Below, piece after piece: positions 1 to 8,211 of a stretch of DNA of 64,000 nt. The notes beneath the pieces were generated by a model. It saw only the letters and a list, made by a program, of their open reading frames with translations. It was not told the origin of the DNA and ran no database searches. Origin of the DNA: Gulosibacter chungangensis (GTDB lineage: Bacteria > Actinomycetota > Actinomycetes > Actinomycetales > Microbacteriaceae). Position numbers and translations under genes: made by a program. The DNA is taken from positions 1 through 64,000 of the forward strand of contig NZ_WBKB01000004.1 in NCBI RefSeq assembly GCF_008831155.1. The letters are read 5' to 3'. Positions within the stretch are counted from its first letter, which is position 1, and each line of letters begins with the position of its first letter.

Positions 1-127
1 CCGGCGCCGCCTGCATTCCGGGATTGATTACTTAACTCCGGTCGAGGCCCACGACCTCCACCAGCCAATGGTCCTGGCCGCATAGAAAACCAAGAAAGAG
101 ACCCTCTACCAAACCCGGGGCTTGACA
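1..127 (+). mobile_element. Right end of an IS3-family insertion sequence
   Basis: The transposase tail stops at 85 and about 40 bases later the sequence switches, at about 128, to DNA homologous to the VirB4-like gene at 37852-39330. The last bases of the putative IS are GGCTTGACA, ending in CA as IS3-family elements normally do. The left end is outside the window, so the paired inverted repeat and target duplication cannot be checked. Confidence 0.6.
2..85 (+). pseudogene. C-terminal end of an IS3-family transposase
   Basis: Frame 2 is open from the window edge to a TAG at 83-85 and reads RRLHSGIDYLTPVE followed by HDLHQPMVLAA. This matches the usual end of IS3-family OrfB transposases (family knowledge), where an R-R-x-H-S-x-x-x-Y-x-x-P-x-x pattern lies after the last catalytic Glu. 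The rest of the gene lies outside the window, so I cannot tell whether the copy is intact. Confidence 0.72.
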
Positions 128-128
128 A

Positions 129-1379
129 GGTGGGCTCGGTTCCGATGGCGTGTTTGTGGGTCAGGATCTCTACTCGGGCGGCAGCTTCGTGTATGACCCA
201 TGGGTGCTCTACCAGCGCGGCCTGATCACCGCACCGAACGTCGTGCTCGCAGGCATCGTCGGCTCCGGTAAATCCTCCCTCGCGAAAAGCCTCTACACCC
301 GGTCGATCCCGTTTGGTCGCCGCGTCTACGTACCTGGGGACCCGAAGGGTGAGCATACGCCGGTCGCGGAAATGGTCGGCGGGCAAGCCATCGTCCTCGG
401 CCACGGGCTCCGCAACCGGCTGAACCCCCTCGATGAAGGCCACCGCCCCTCAGGATTGTCGGACCAGGAATGGGCCACCCAAGTCGCCTCCCGCCGTCGT
501 GATCTCATCGGTGCTCTTGCCGCCACCGTGCTGGAACGTTCGCTGACCCCGCTGGAACACACCGCGATCGATGTCGCCTTGACCGCGGTCGTCGCGGGTA
601 ACGATGTGCCAATCCTGCCAATGGTGGTTGACCTGATTCTCACGCCCGACCCGACAGATAACGAGGACGGGCGACTCGCCGAAGACGGCCGCATGGTCGG
701 CCACGCCCTGCGCCGCCTCGTCGCAGGCGACCTCCAGGGCCTCTTCGATGGGCCGTCGACGGTGGCATTTGATCCGTCGCTACCGATGATCAGCCTGGAC
801 CTGTCTCGGGTGGCTGAGAACTCGACCCTGATCTCGGTGCTGATGACCTGCTCCAGTGCATGGATGGAGTCTGCGCTCATGGACCCGGGCGGTGGGCAGC
901 GGTGGGTGATCTACGACGAAGCCTGGCGACTCATGTCCCACCCGGCACTGCTGAAACGCATGGATGCTCAATGGCGGCTCGCCCGTCATTACGGGATCGC
1001 GAACATGCTGATCTTCCACAAACTCACCGACCTCGACAACGTCGGCGACTCAGGTTCCGCCATGCGCGCCCTCGCCAGTTCATTGCTTGCGAACGCGGAG
1101 ACGCGGATCATCTACCGGCAAGAATCCGACCAACTCGGCATCACCGCCCAAACCCTCGGACTCACCGGCACCGAGCAGAAGCTTCTCCCGGGGCTTGGTA
1201 CCGGGCAGGGGTTGTGGCGGATCAAGGACCGCTCGTTCGTGATCCAGCATCAGCTCCACCCGGCAGAACTCGACGCCTTCGACACCACCACCCGCATGAT
1301 CACCAAAAGTGAGAAGTCCATCGACGCTGACGAACCCTCAGCCTCACTGAGCCTGAACGAGGGTGGTGAGGGAGTATGA
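129..1379 (+). pseudogene. VirB4-like conjugation ATPase, 5'-truncated by an IS
   Basis: The product would energise assembly of the mating channel (VirB4/TraC role, family knowledge). Alignment to the ICE B copy starts at GGLGSDGVFVGQDLY, where ICE B has about 107 further N-terminal residues; here these are replaced by IS3-family DNA. A GTG at 150 could in principle start a shortened product. The Walker A motif GIVGSGKSSLAKSL and the Walker B-like WVIYDEAW are both kept, as is the C-terminal LGLTGTEQKLLPGLGTG stretch. The stop overlaps the ATG of the next gene (ATGA). With the promoter and N-terminus gone it is probably not a working VirB4, although downstream genes could still be read. Confidence 0.8.
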
Positions 1380-1912
1380 GCCGTCGAGAGACTCGTGCCC
1401 AACAGGAGAGCCGGTCACCGGTGACACTTCCGCTCGTGGTCGTGACCGTGGAAAGAGGAGGCACGTTAGCCGTCACGGTTGACGGTGCACCTTTCGCACC
1501 TGAGGCGTTTGCGCCTGCGTGGCGGCGCAGTGACTTCGGACGCATCATGGACCGCATCACCGATCAACGCCGCACCCCGGTGCGAGTGGAGGTGCACGAA
1601 TCTGACGGGACCTCATTCACCGACATCATCACCCCCAGCCCAAGCCGCCGCACCCGCCCTGAACCCGAACCTGCGAAAACAGAAACAGCGTTTGATGCTC
1701 CGGCCGCCCCACAGCTTGTGGAAGTTACCGCGGAAGGGTTCATTCCGGGTGAAGACATTGGCGTCGCGATCATCGTCACCCACACCGATGCGTCCCACAC
1801 TGGGCGTGCCCGTGCACTCCTTGAGGCCGCCCAATTCGATGCGTCACCCACTGGGGAGGTCGTACTGATCGGTCGCCTCTCTGGGAACTACGAGATCGTG
1901 AGACGGTCATGA
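1376..1912 (+). CDS. ICE accessory protein, 178 aa, unknown function (ICE A copy)
   Basis: No domain is recognised. The homolog at 43754-44350 shares three blocks: an N-terminal beta-rich part with a TVDG motif and a following APE/LPEPFAPGWRR-like stretch, the VHE(S/A)DG(T/S)xFTDIITP block, and a C-terminal GEDI/V-VAII-HTDAS-T block. The middle is Pro-rich and variable, suggesting two small domains joined by a linker. There is no signal peptide or membrane segment. It overlaps both neighbours by 4 nt (ATGA), so it is translated together with VirB4 and VirD4, and a role in coupling or channel assembly is inferred from that position only. Confidence 0.75.
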   Translation: MSRRETRAQQESRSPVTLPLVVVTVERGGTLAVTVDGAPFAPEAFAPAWRRSDFGRIMDRITDQRRTPVRVEVHESDGTSFTDIITPSPSRRTRPEPEPAKTETAFDAPAAPQLVEVTAEGFIPGEDIGVAIIVTHTDASHTGRARALLEAAQFDASPTGEVVLIGRLSGNYEIVRRS

Positions 1913-3675
1913 ACCGGCAAGCAGCGTCGATGAGTGATGGGCTCGCGAACCTCGGCATCGGACTCCTCATCGCCGCGGCAGGCTTCGCCGCGATCCTCCG
2001 TGTCGCGGGCACGATCGCCGCCTTCCTCACCGGCAGCCCGCAACCACAAGCGGGCATCACCGCAGGCCTCTCAGTGCTCCTGAATCCAGCCGATCCAGCG
2101 GCCGCGCTAGAGGCTGACGGGCTGAACACCATCGCGTACTGGATCACCACCACGCTTCTACTGGTAGTTCTCGGTGCTGGGGTGTGGTGGGTGTGGACAA
2201 AGGTGCGTCACCACTCGCAGAGTGTGCAGACTGACCCGAGACGGCTGCAAGGCATCGCCACCAGTGGCGAAGTCTCTCGCGTCGCTTCCGACACGGCACT
2301 CCTCAAGCGGGCAGGCACCCTGCGCCCGTCCCTGGAGGCCCCGAAGCCGTCCGATGTCGGATATTTGCTCGGCCGTTCACGCGGGAAACGGGTGTGGGCG
2401 AGTGTGGAAGATTCGATCCTGCTCGTCGGCCCACCCCGCTCCGGCAAAGGCTTGCATGTGGTGATCAACGCGATCTTGGATGCTCCCGGCGCGGTTGTGA
2501 CCACCTCGACCCGTCCGGATAACCTCACCGCGACACTCAGGGCACGTCAACGCATCGGTCCTGTGGCTGTGTTTGATCCGCAACATCTTGCTGAAGGCCT
2601 CCCAGCAGGGCTGCGCTGGTCACCGGTACGCGGGTGCGAGGACCCACTCACGGCGATGATCCGCGCCACCGGCCTCGCATCCGGCACCGGCCTCTCAGCA
2701 GGTGGAGTTGAAGGGGGCGGGTTCTGGGAGGGGAAAACCCGCACCGCTCTCCAAGCTCTCCTGCATGCCGCGGCCCTCGATAACCGGCCACCAGCTGAAT
2801 TGTTCCGCTGGACGCTCGATCCCACCGCTGCGGCCGAAGCCGTCGCAATCCTCACCGGCTCAACCGGGGCTGCCGCCGGGTGGGCCGAATCGCTCGAAGC
2901 GATGATCGATGCCGACCCGCGCACCCGCGACTCCATCTGGCAAGGCGTCTCCCTCGCACTTTCCGCGCTTGCTGACCCACGCGTGCTCGACGCCGTCACA
3001 CCGCGTTCGGGTGAGCATTTCGACCCTGAAGCCTTCCTCACTGAATCCGGCACCCTGTATCTGCTGGCAACCGGTGCAGGTGCGGGCGCGTCCTCAGCTT
3101 TGGTGGCAGCGCTCGTCGAAGATCTCATCGAGACCGCACGGCGCATGGCTGCACGCTCCGCGGGTGCGCGTCTCGACCCGCCAGTACTGCTCGCATTGGA
3201 TGAGATCGGGAACCTCGCACCACTCCCATCGCTGCCGACACTCATGGCCGAAGGTGGCGGCACCGGCATCACCACGATGCCGGTACTCCAGTCGTTGGCG
3301 CAGGCACGCGATAAGTGGGGTGAGAACGCAGCGAACGCGATCTGGGATGCCGCGATCGTGAAAATCATCCTCGGCGGCGCATCCAACTCCCGCGATCTCC
3401 AAGACCTCTCCACACTGATCGGTGAGCGCGACGAATACACCGACTCCACCACCATCGGCGATCACGGCACCCGCTCGAACCAGCGCTCCATCCGCCGCGT
3501 CCCGATCCTGCCACCCGACCGGCTCCGCACCCTGCCCTTTGGTACCGGCATCACCATGCTCCGCAGCGCCCCACCCATCGTCACCAACCTCCGATCCTGG
3601 GTCAGTCGTGACGACGCGAAAACACTACGTGCCGACCGCACCGAGATCGAGAACCTCCTCCATCAACGCCCATAA
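1909..3675 (+). CDS. VirD4/TraG-type coupling protein (ICE A copy)
   Basis: The 588-aa product is a hexameric-type ATPase that brings the relaxase-DNA complex to the mating pore (family knowledge). Two membrane helices are visible near residues 12-40 and 72-96, followed by a cytoplasmic ATPase with Walker A VGPPRSGKGLHVV (about residue 174), Walker B LLALDEIGNLAPL (about residue 425) and a C-terminal region with SLAQARDKWG and GGASNSRDLQDLS. It starts at an ATG overlapping the previous stop and is highly similar to the ICE B copy at 44347-46164. Residue composition and motifs look intact, so this copy could still work in trans. Confidence 0.92.
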   Translation: MNRQAASMSDGLANLGIGLLIAAAGFAAILRVAGTIAAFLTGSPQPQAGITAGLSVLLNPADPAAALEADGLNTIAYWITTTLLLVVLGAGVWWVWTKVRHHSQSVQTDPRRLQGIATSGEVSRVASDTALLKRAGTLRPSLEAPKPSDVGYLLGRSRGKRVWASVEDSILLVGPPRSGKGLHVVINAILDAPGAVVTTSTRPDNLTATLRARQRIGPVAVFDPQHLAEGLPAGLRWSPVRGCEDPLTAMIRATGLASGTGLSAGGVEGGGFWEGKTRTALQALLHAAALDNRPPAELFRWTLDPTAAAEAVAILTGSTGAAAGWAESLEAMIDADPRTRDSIWQGVSLALSALADPRVLDAVTPRSGEHFDPEAFLTESGTLYLLATGAGAGASSALVAALVEDLIETARRMAARSAGARLDPPVLLALDEIGNLAPLPSLPTLMAEGGGTGITTMPVLQSLAQARDKWGENAANAIWDAAIVKIILGGASNSRDLQDLSTLIGERDEYTDSTTIGDHGTRSNQRSIRRVPILPPDRLRTLPFGTGITMLRSAPPIVTNLRSWVSRDDAKTLRADRTEIENLLHQRP

Positions 3676-3700
3676 CCCTGCCAGGGCTGGGGAAGGTCGC

Positions 3701-3770
3701 GCACCTGTCTGACACGAGGCGGTATTCAAACCGTGAAGGCCGCCGCTGAACTGTCAGGAGGACGGGACCG
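3701..3770 (+). promoter_or_regulatory. GCACCTG-hairpin leader before the SSB-like gene (ICE A)
   Basis: GCACCTG at 3701-3707 is followed by stem arms CTGACA (3709-3714) and TGTCAG (3752-3757), the second running straight into the Shine-Dalgarno GAGG. An inner GGCGG/CCGCC pair (3718-3722 with 3740-3744) can extend the fold. The ICE B copy has the same layout with different pairing bases. Confidence 0.55.
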
Positions 3771-4232
3771 ATGGCTATTCACACGCAGCAGTCCTTTTCA
3801 GGCTTTGTCGCATCGCAACCGCAGCTGACCTACACCGAGAACGGGGATGCTCGTTTGTTCGTGAAGGTCGGCAAAGAACATTTCCGCCAGGAACATGATG
3901 GGTCGTTCACTGAGCTGGAGCCGACCTTTCACAACCTTGTCGCGTTCAAGGCCGCTGCCGAGCAGGGGCATGCCCGGCTGTCGAAGGGCGACCGGTTTAT
4001 CGCGGAGGGTTTCGTTCGCGAATACACCTATGAACGTGATGGGCAAACTATCGAGGGCGAAGAGTTCACTGCTCGAAGAATCGGTCATGACATGGCCCGC
4101 ACTCGGTACGAGGTCGACCGCACACCGAGAGGGAAGACAGCCGCACGGGAGGCGGTTTCTCGCGATGCATCAGCATTCGATCTTCCAACCCAGTCACGCT
4201 CCGGCGGTGCCTCACCCGGTATGGGGATCTGA
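3771..4232 (+). CDS. Single-stranded DNA-binding-like protein (ICE A copy)
   Basis: The 153-aa product resembles the OB-fold SSB-like proteins of actinobacterial ICEs: an N-terminal strand region SGFVASQPQLTYTENGDARLFVKVG, a central HNLVAFKAAAEQ stretch and FIAEGFVREYTY, in the usual SSB strand order. It would coat transferred or replicating single strands. The start ATG follows a GGAGG Shine-Dalgarno that sits at the 3' arm of a predicted leader hairpin. The ICE B homolog is at 46209-46673. The C-terminal tail lacks the acidic DDxxF tip of housekeeping SSB, so it may not recruit the same partners. Confidence 0.82.
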   Translation: MAIHTQQSFSGFVASQPQLTYTENGDARLFVKVGKEHFRQEHDGSFTELEPTFHNLVAFKAAAEQGHARLSKGDRFIAEGFVREYTYERDGQTIEGEEFTARRIGHDMARTRYEVDRTPRGKTAAREAVSRDASAFDLPTQSRSGGASPGMGI

Positions 4233-4242
4233 GGCGACGATC

Positions 4243-4806
4243 ATGAGCGACTACAACATTGAACCTGACGAGATCGACGTTGGTGCTCTCGGGGAAGACA
4301 GTTTTGATGCTCCCTCAGAGCCCCCACACCCAGTGAACTGGAATCTCCTGAGTGCTGACGATCTGGAGGCTGAGTGGCTTGAACTCAACCGATGGGTTGA
4401 CTGGCTCCGTAAAACCTATGGGCTCCCGGCAAGCGTGATCCCGCCGTTCTGGCACCACCACCCCGAACTGGTGTGGGAACTGTCCGCACTACACCTGCAC
4501 TGGCTCTGTGCCTATGACCCAGATCAAAACGGATCAGCACCACTGGGATGGCACCGTGATTTCGTGGACGCTCGACAACGCCTCCGCGACTGGGTCGCTG
4601 TCTCCGGCACACGCCTCGACCGAGACCGCCCGACACGGCAGACGACCTGGCCTGGTGAAGAACCGGCACCGCAAGTCGAAGACATTGTCATTGAGGATCG
4701 CGATGACGAGTTCACGGATTTTGTGCTGGCGGAAGTGAACGTTCGGCGTGCACAAGAAGATGAGTTCTACCGAACCCTCGACGCTGAAACCGGGGAAGTA
4801 TCATGA
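4243..4806 (+). CDS. DUF4913-type ICE protein (ICE A copy)
   Basis: The 187-aa protein has an acidic N-terminus, then a conserved core starting PVNWNLLSADDLEAEW and continuing through WVDWLRKTYGLP, IPPFWHHHPELVWELSALH and a C-terminal acidic, charged tail. The core is typical of DUF4913 proteins found in actinobacterial plasmids and ICEs, whose function is not known. The aromatic and His-rich centre suggests a compact soluble fold. It begins 10 nt after the SSB-like gene and its stop overlaps the next start (ATGA). ICE B homolog: 46683-47291. Confidence 0.8.
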   Translation: MSDYNIEPDEIDVGALGEDSFDAPSEPPHPVNWNLLSADDLEAEWLELNRWVDWLRKTYGLPASVIPPFWHHHPELVWELSALHLHWLCAYDPDQNGSAPLGWHRDFVDARQRLRDWVAVSGTRLDRDRPTRQTTWPGEEPAPQVEDIVIEDRDDEFTDFVLAEVNVRRAQEDEFYRTLDAETGEVS

Positions 4807-5018
4807 GTGCCCCCGATCCGGGCCTCCCTGCCCGAATGCGAGATTATGAAGTGCATGCCGAGCTTCGGGAAACCCCCGACCTTCAACGCCTTGCCCAAGT
4901 CTTTATCGGAATGGCTCTCGCTCGCACCGAGCAGACCCGCACCGGCCGCGACGGCTCGGGCGGTACACCTGGGAGCTGTCAGCCCGGTGAGATAGAATCT
5001 AGAGACGTAAGAAGCTAG
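4803..5018 (+). CDS. Small ICE protein, 71 aa, unknown (ICE A copy)
   Basis: It overlaps the DUF4913 stop by 4 nt. The block DLQRLAQVFIGMALAR matches DLHKLAQVFLGMAVSR in the ICE B copy at 47288-47479, while both ends differ, so the conserved helix is the likely functional part. No membrane segment or known domain is seen. Confidence 0.65.
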   Translation: MSAPDPGLPARMRDYEVHAELRETPDLQRLAQVFIGMALARTEQTRTGRDGSGGTPGSCQPGEIESRDVRS

Positions 5019-5190
5019 CGGTCAGGCCCTCGGCCTGGCCGCGGTGCGCAGTCCTGTTTGGCCCATCGTGGCTTACCTGGCTGGCTCGGCTGAGAGTCAC
5101 CCAGGTCATGTTTCCTTTTACGAGTCGCACCGCACGAGCGGTACAGGCTGCTCGTGTTGGCCCCACCTATGGGGAGAGGAAACACAACCC
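5019..5190 (+). promoter_or_regulatory. Structured leader before serine recombinase A
   Basis: This 172-nt non-coding stretch is paired by position with 47480-47642 before the other recombinase. Four helices can be drawn here: CAGGCC/GGCCTG near 5022-5036, ACCTGG/CCAGGT, CACGAGC/GCTCGTG (5133-5139 with 5150-5156) and CCCC/GGGG (5161-5164 with 5171-5174), the last next to the GAGAGGAAAC ribosome site. Single-stranded blocks GTGCGCAGTC, TGTGGCTTACC-like, TTTACGAGTCGCACCGC and TTGGC are conserved between copies while the helix bases change but still pair. It includes a GCACCGC box (5127-5133) of the same kind as other ICE leaders. Confidence 0.65.
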
Positions 5191-7308
5191 GTGAGCACCA
5201 CACAACAATCTGCCGCCAACGACTTCACGCACCTCGGTGCAACCACCGCCATCGCAGTCTCATACCTACGCGTCTCCACGAAAGAGCAAGCTGAACGCGG
5301 AGGTCGTGACGAAGGCTTCTCTATTCCCGCTCAACGCGAAGCGAATCTGCGCAAAGCCCGCGACCTCGGCGCGATCGTGGTCGAAGAGTTCGTCGACGCC
5401 GGTGAATCAGCCCGGAAGGCCGACCGCCCGGAACTCATGCGCATGATCGAGTACGTCAAAACCAACCACGTGGCCTACTGCATCGTGCATAAGGTTGACC
5501 GCCTCGCACGTAACCGAGCCGATGATGTCGCGATCCATGTCGCGCTCAAAGACGCCGGGGTCATGCTGGTCTCGGCAACAGAGAACATTGACGAGACTCC
5601 CTCGGGCATGCTGCTCCACGGCATCATGTCCACCATCGCCGAGTTCTACTCCCGCAACCTCGCCAACGAAGTCTCAAAGGGCATGAGCCAAAAAGCGATG
5701 ACGGGTGGCACCAACGGAAAAGCACCCATTGGGTATCTCAACGTGACCACGCGCGATGAACTCGGCCGCGAGCTGCGCATCGTTGAACCTGACCCCACGC
5801 GTGCGGAGATCGTGAAGTGGGCGTTCGAGGCATACGCGACTGGCAACTACTCAACTGCCATGCTCCGCGAAGCGCTCATCGACCGGGGCCTCACCACACC
5901 GCCCACGCCGAAACGACCAGCACGGCCGCCCGCGTTATCGACGGTGCAGAAAATGCTGTCCAACCCGTACTACAAGGGCAGCGTGTCGTTTCGGGGTGCC
6001 ACCTATGACGGCATCCACGAACCGCTCGTCGGCCCCGAAGTCTGGTACCGAGTCCAAGCAGTGCTCGGTGCGAAGCAAGTATCCGGTGAGAAAACCCAAA
6101 CCCACGATCACTACCTCAAAGGCACCGTGTTCTGCGGTGAGTGCGGCTCCCGACTCATGGTCACCAACGCCAAGAGCCGCCGTGGCGTCATTTACCCGTA
6201 CTTCATCTGTGCCGGTCGTCACGCCAAACGCACCAACTGTGAACGCAAAGCAATGTATGTGCCTGATGTTGAAGCCGCGGTCGAAGACTACTACCGGCGC
6301 ATCCAAATCCCTGAGCACACCATCCAGGCATTGCGTAGCCTCATCACGGCGCAATTCTCACAGCTCCATGCCACCGTGAAACAAGAACGCAACGCACACG
6401 TGCTCGAACGAGACGATCTCCAGGCAGAGCGTTCCAAACTCCTGCAAGCCCACTACGCAGGAGCGGTGCCGCTTGATCTCCTCAAGTCGGAGCAGGATCG
6501 CATCGGCAGACGGCTCGCGTTCCTCGAAGCACAGATCGAAGCTGGTGACATGGAGTACGAACTGGCAAGTGCCCACCTGGACGACTGCCTCGCACTGGGC
6601 AGAGACTGCTACAAGCTGTACATGAGCATCGATGACTCGCTGCGGCGCATCGCCAACCAGGCATTCTTCGACAAGCTCTACCTCAGTGAGGAGGGCACCG
6701 TTATCGGTGAACCGGGGGAACCGTTCAACGCGTTCTTCGACCCTGAAGTGCAGACGATAGCGGCCCGCCACGAGGGGCGGGCCGCTGAATCGAGGTCTCA
6801 AACCGGTAATGTCGCCGGTTTGAACAACGACCTTCTGGTGGGCCTTCCCAGGCGATTCTCAAACAAGCGCCCGGCGCTGAAATCGTTGATTTCCCATGTG
6901 CTCAGGGATTCCGCGCGACGCGTACCGAGGGGGCGAACCCCTAAGAGACACGATTCGCGAGGCGCGGTCGCGAAAAATCCGGCGAAGTCTCAAACACGAT
7001 TGACCACCGAGCGGCGTGTGGAACTGCTCGCGGACTATGAGGCTGGGATGCCCGTCCAAACCATCGCCGTGAAGTACGGCGTGCATCGCGGAACGATTCC
7101 GACCTTCGTCCTACGATCTGGTGGAAGGTTGCGGTCAACAGGACTGAGCAACGAGCGCCGTGCGAGCGCGGCCATCCTCTACCGCGACGGGCACACGTTG
7201 CAGGAGGTCGCCGATCGTCTCGGCATCGACCCGAAGACCGTGCGCAACGCCGTAGTTGCTGAGGGCATAAGCCTCCGTCCCCGAGGAAGGAGGCCAATGG
7301 CCAAATAG
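5191..7308 (+). CDS. Large serine recombinase/integrase of ICE A, with hybrid C-terminus
   Basis: The 705-aa enzyme would cut and join att sites to insert or excise the ICE. It shows the resolvase catalytic domain (YLRVSTKEQAERGG with the nucleophilic Ser, about residue 29; DRLARNRAD), a recombinase domain, a zinc ribbon (FCGECGSRLMV, then CAGRHAKRTNC) and a coiled-coil. GTG at 5191 is chosen because GAGAGGAAAC lies before it and the ICE B homolog starts at the same place. Up to about residue 551 it matches ICE B recombinase; beyond the GGTGGGCC core at 6837-6844 it runs into unrelated sequence encoding two helix-turn-helix segments (about residues 604-705: RRVELLADYEAGMPVQTIA and a second HTLQEVADRLGID). 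I infer that this tail comes from the left end of ICE B. Confidence 0.88.
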   Translation: MSTTQQSAANDFTHLGATTAIAVSYLRVSTKEQAERGGRDEGFSIPAQREANLRKARDLGAIVVEEFVDAGESARKADRPELMRMIEYVKTNHVAYCIVHKVDRLARNRADDVAIHVALKDAGVMLVSATENIDETPSGMLLHGIMSTIAEFYSRNLANEVSKGMSQKAMTGGTNGKAPIGYLNVTTRDELGRELRIVEPDPTRAEIVKWAFEAYATGNYSTAMLREALIDRGLTTPPTPKRPARPPALSTVQKMLSNPYYKGSVSFRGATYDGIHEPLVGPEVWYRVQAVLGAKQVSGEKTQTHDHYLKGTVFCGECGSRLMVTNAKSRRGVIYPYFICAGRHAKRTNCERKAMYVPDVEAAVEDYYRRIQIPEHTIQALRSLITAQFSQLHATVKQERNAHVLERDDLQAERSKLLQAHYAGAVPLDLLKSEQDRIGRRLAFLEAQIEAGDMEYELASAHLDDCLALGRDCYKLYMSIDDSLRRIANQAFFDKLYLSEEGTVIGEPGEPFNAFFDPEVQTIAARHEGRAAESRSQTGNVAGLNNDLLVGLPRRFSNKRPALKSLISHVLRDSARRVPRGRTPKRHDSRGAVAKNPAKSQTRLTTERRVELLADYEAGMPVQTIAVKYGVHRGTIPTFVLRSGGRLRSTGLSNERRASAAILYRDGHTLQEVADRLGIDPKTVRNAVVAEGISLRPRGRRPMAK
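6837..6844 (+). other. Putative att core (ICE A/ICE B junction)
   Basis: GGTGGGCC lies in frame inside recombinase A at the exact point where similarity to recombinase B ends. The same 8 bases lie at 49301-49308, where recombinase B runs into tRNA-Lys. The reading phase (GTG GGC C) is the same in both. The crossover site itself is an inference. Confidence 0.5.
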
Positions 7309-7328
7309 CCATGGGCCAACAGATTCAG

Positions 7329-7342
7329 GTCGCGATCGCGAC
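7329..7342. repeat. Perfect 14-bp palindrome GTCGCGATCGCGAC
   Basis: It lies 20 bases after the recombinase A stop and about 90 bases before the next gene. It may be a protein-binding site near the left end of ICE B; it is not a good terminator because no T-run follows. Confidence 0.4.
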
Positions 7343-7428
7343 ACGCCGAAAGCCACAGTGATCGATTCCTGCGTATTTCTAAAGCGATAGTGCTAAGGTT
7401 GTGATGTCAGCCAGCGTCAGGAGCATCG

Positions 7429-8211
7429 ATGAACGACTTGCCCGAACCGTCTCGGTGGTTCAACCGTCACTTCGGAGAGCACAGCCAAAGCGTGATGCTT
7501 GCGCTCGCCAAGGCCGGTCGCGCAGCTCACGAGCGTTCCCTCGACGCCAAGACCGGAAGCCAACTGGCCTCGAACGAGGCTTACGGCTCGTTCTGGGTGA
7601 TCTTGCCCGAGGAAGTAACGGCCCACCTGGCATTCCTGCCAGGGCGTGAAGTAATCCATCCGACGGGCAGTCGCTACGACTTGGTGGTGTTCGATGGCAC
7701 CTTAGTCTTTCCAGCCAAGTGCGGACGCGGTTCGTCAGGTGCTGATCGAATCAGGCTGGGCCGCTCGGATTTCCGTCGCCGAGTGTTCTCCCTCGAAGAC
7801 GAAGCTAGCCGCCGCATGCAGGAACAGCTGGAGTTCGAGCTGGAGTTGGAGGGCGACCTCGATGCCGCCGTCAAGGATGGTTCCTTCGGCTCCGCCACGA
7901 GAGTTTGCCTTGTCGCCTACGACGTATCCGCCCGCGGCGGTGTCCAGCACGTTTACGTCGGCGAGGCGACTCTTGAATCATCCGGACTCGTCACCTGGCA
8001 CTACCGCGAGGAGTTGCCGCTGCACCTGCTCGATGGAGAAGGAGTTGCCCTGGTCGGCCTAGGCGAGCCTTCCTCTGCACGATTCGATGACGCCCCTCTT
8101 CCAGAGAGCGACCTAACGCTTCTGAAGCCGGGTGAACTGCCGAGTACCAACGTCGAGGCCGAGGGCGTCCCTGACACGGGAACTGGAGGTGCATCAGATG
8201 ATCTCCCGTGA
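7429..8211 (+). CDS. Unknown protein paired with an XRE/ImmA-type regulator
   Basis: The 260-aa soluble product has no domain I can name. The start ATG has a CAGGAG ribosome site 5 nt before it. Visible features are a central basic stretch (GRGSSGADRIRLGRSDFRRR), an acidic segment rich in Glu (residues about 125-145) and a Pro/Ser/Glu-rich C-terminal tail. The stop overlaps the start of the downstream regulator-protease by 14 nt, so they act together. An inference from this pairing is that it is the protein controlled or cleaved by the ImmA-like peptidase, or a sensor or toxin partner. Confidence 0.7.
   Translation: MNDLPEPSRWFNRHFGEHSQSVMLALAKAGRAAHERSLDAKTGSQLASNEAYGSFWVILPEEVTAHLAFLPGREVIHPTGSRYDLVVFDGTLVFPAKCGRGSSGADRIRLGRSDFRRRVFSLEDEASRRMQEQLEFELELEGDLDAAVKDGSFGSATRVCLVAYDVSARGGVQHVYVGEATLESSGLVTWHYREELPLHLLDGEGVALVGLGEPSSARFDDAPLPESDLTLLKPGELPSTNVEAEGVPDTGTGGASDDLP

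Larger units (their letters stand above)
1..6844 (+). mobile_element. ICE A: right-hand part of an integrative conjugative element
   Basis: Gene order VirB4-like, 178-aa protein, VirD4, SSB-like, DUF4913, small protein, serine recombinase is the same as in 37852-49385. Proteins are clearly homologous copy to copy, for example the VirB4 Walker A region and nearly the whole recombinase N-terminal half. ICE A lacks the dprA and surface-protein genes that ICE B carries between VirB4 and the 178-aa-type gene. Its left part is missing, replaced at about 128 by an IS3-family element. The right boundary is inferred at the GGTGGGCC core at 6837-6844, which lies in the same place in the recombinase gene as the core at the ICE B right end. 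Confidence 0.7.

Noticed and set aside
7329-7342. GTCGCGATCGCGAC as transcription terminator
   Set aside because: Palindrome without loop or T-run; kept only as a possible binding site.
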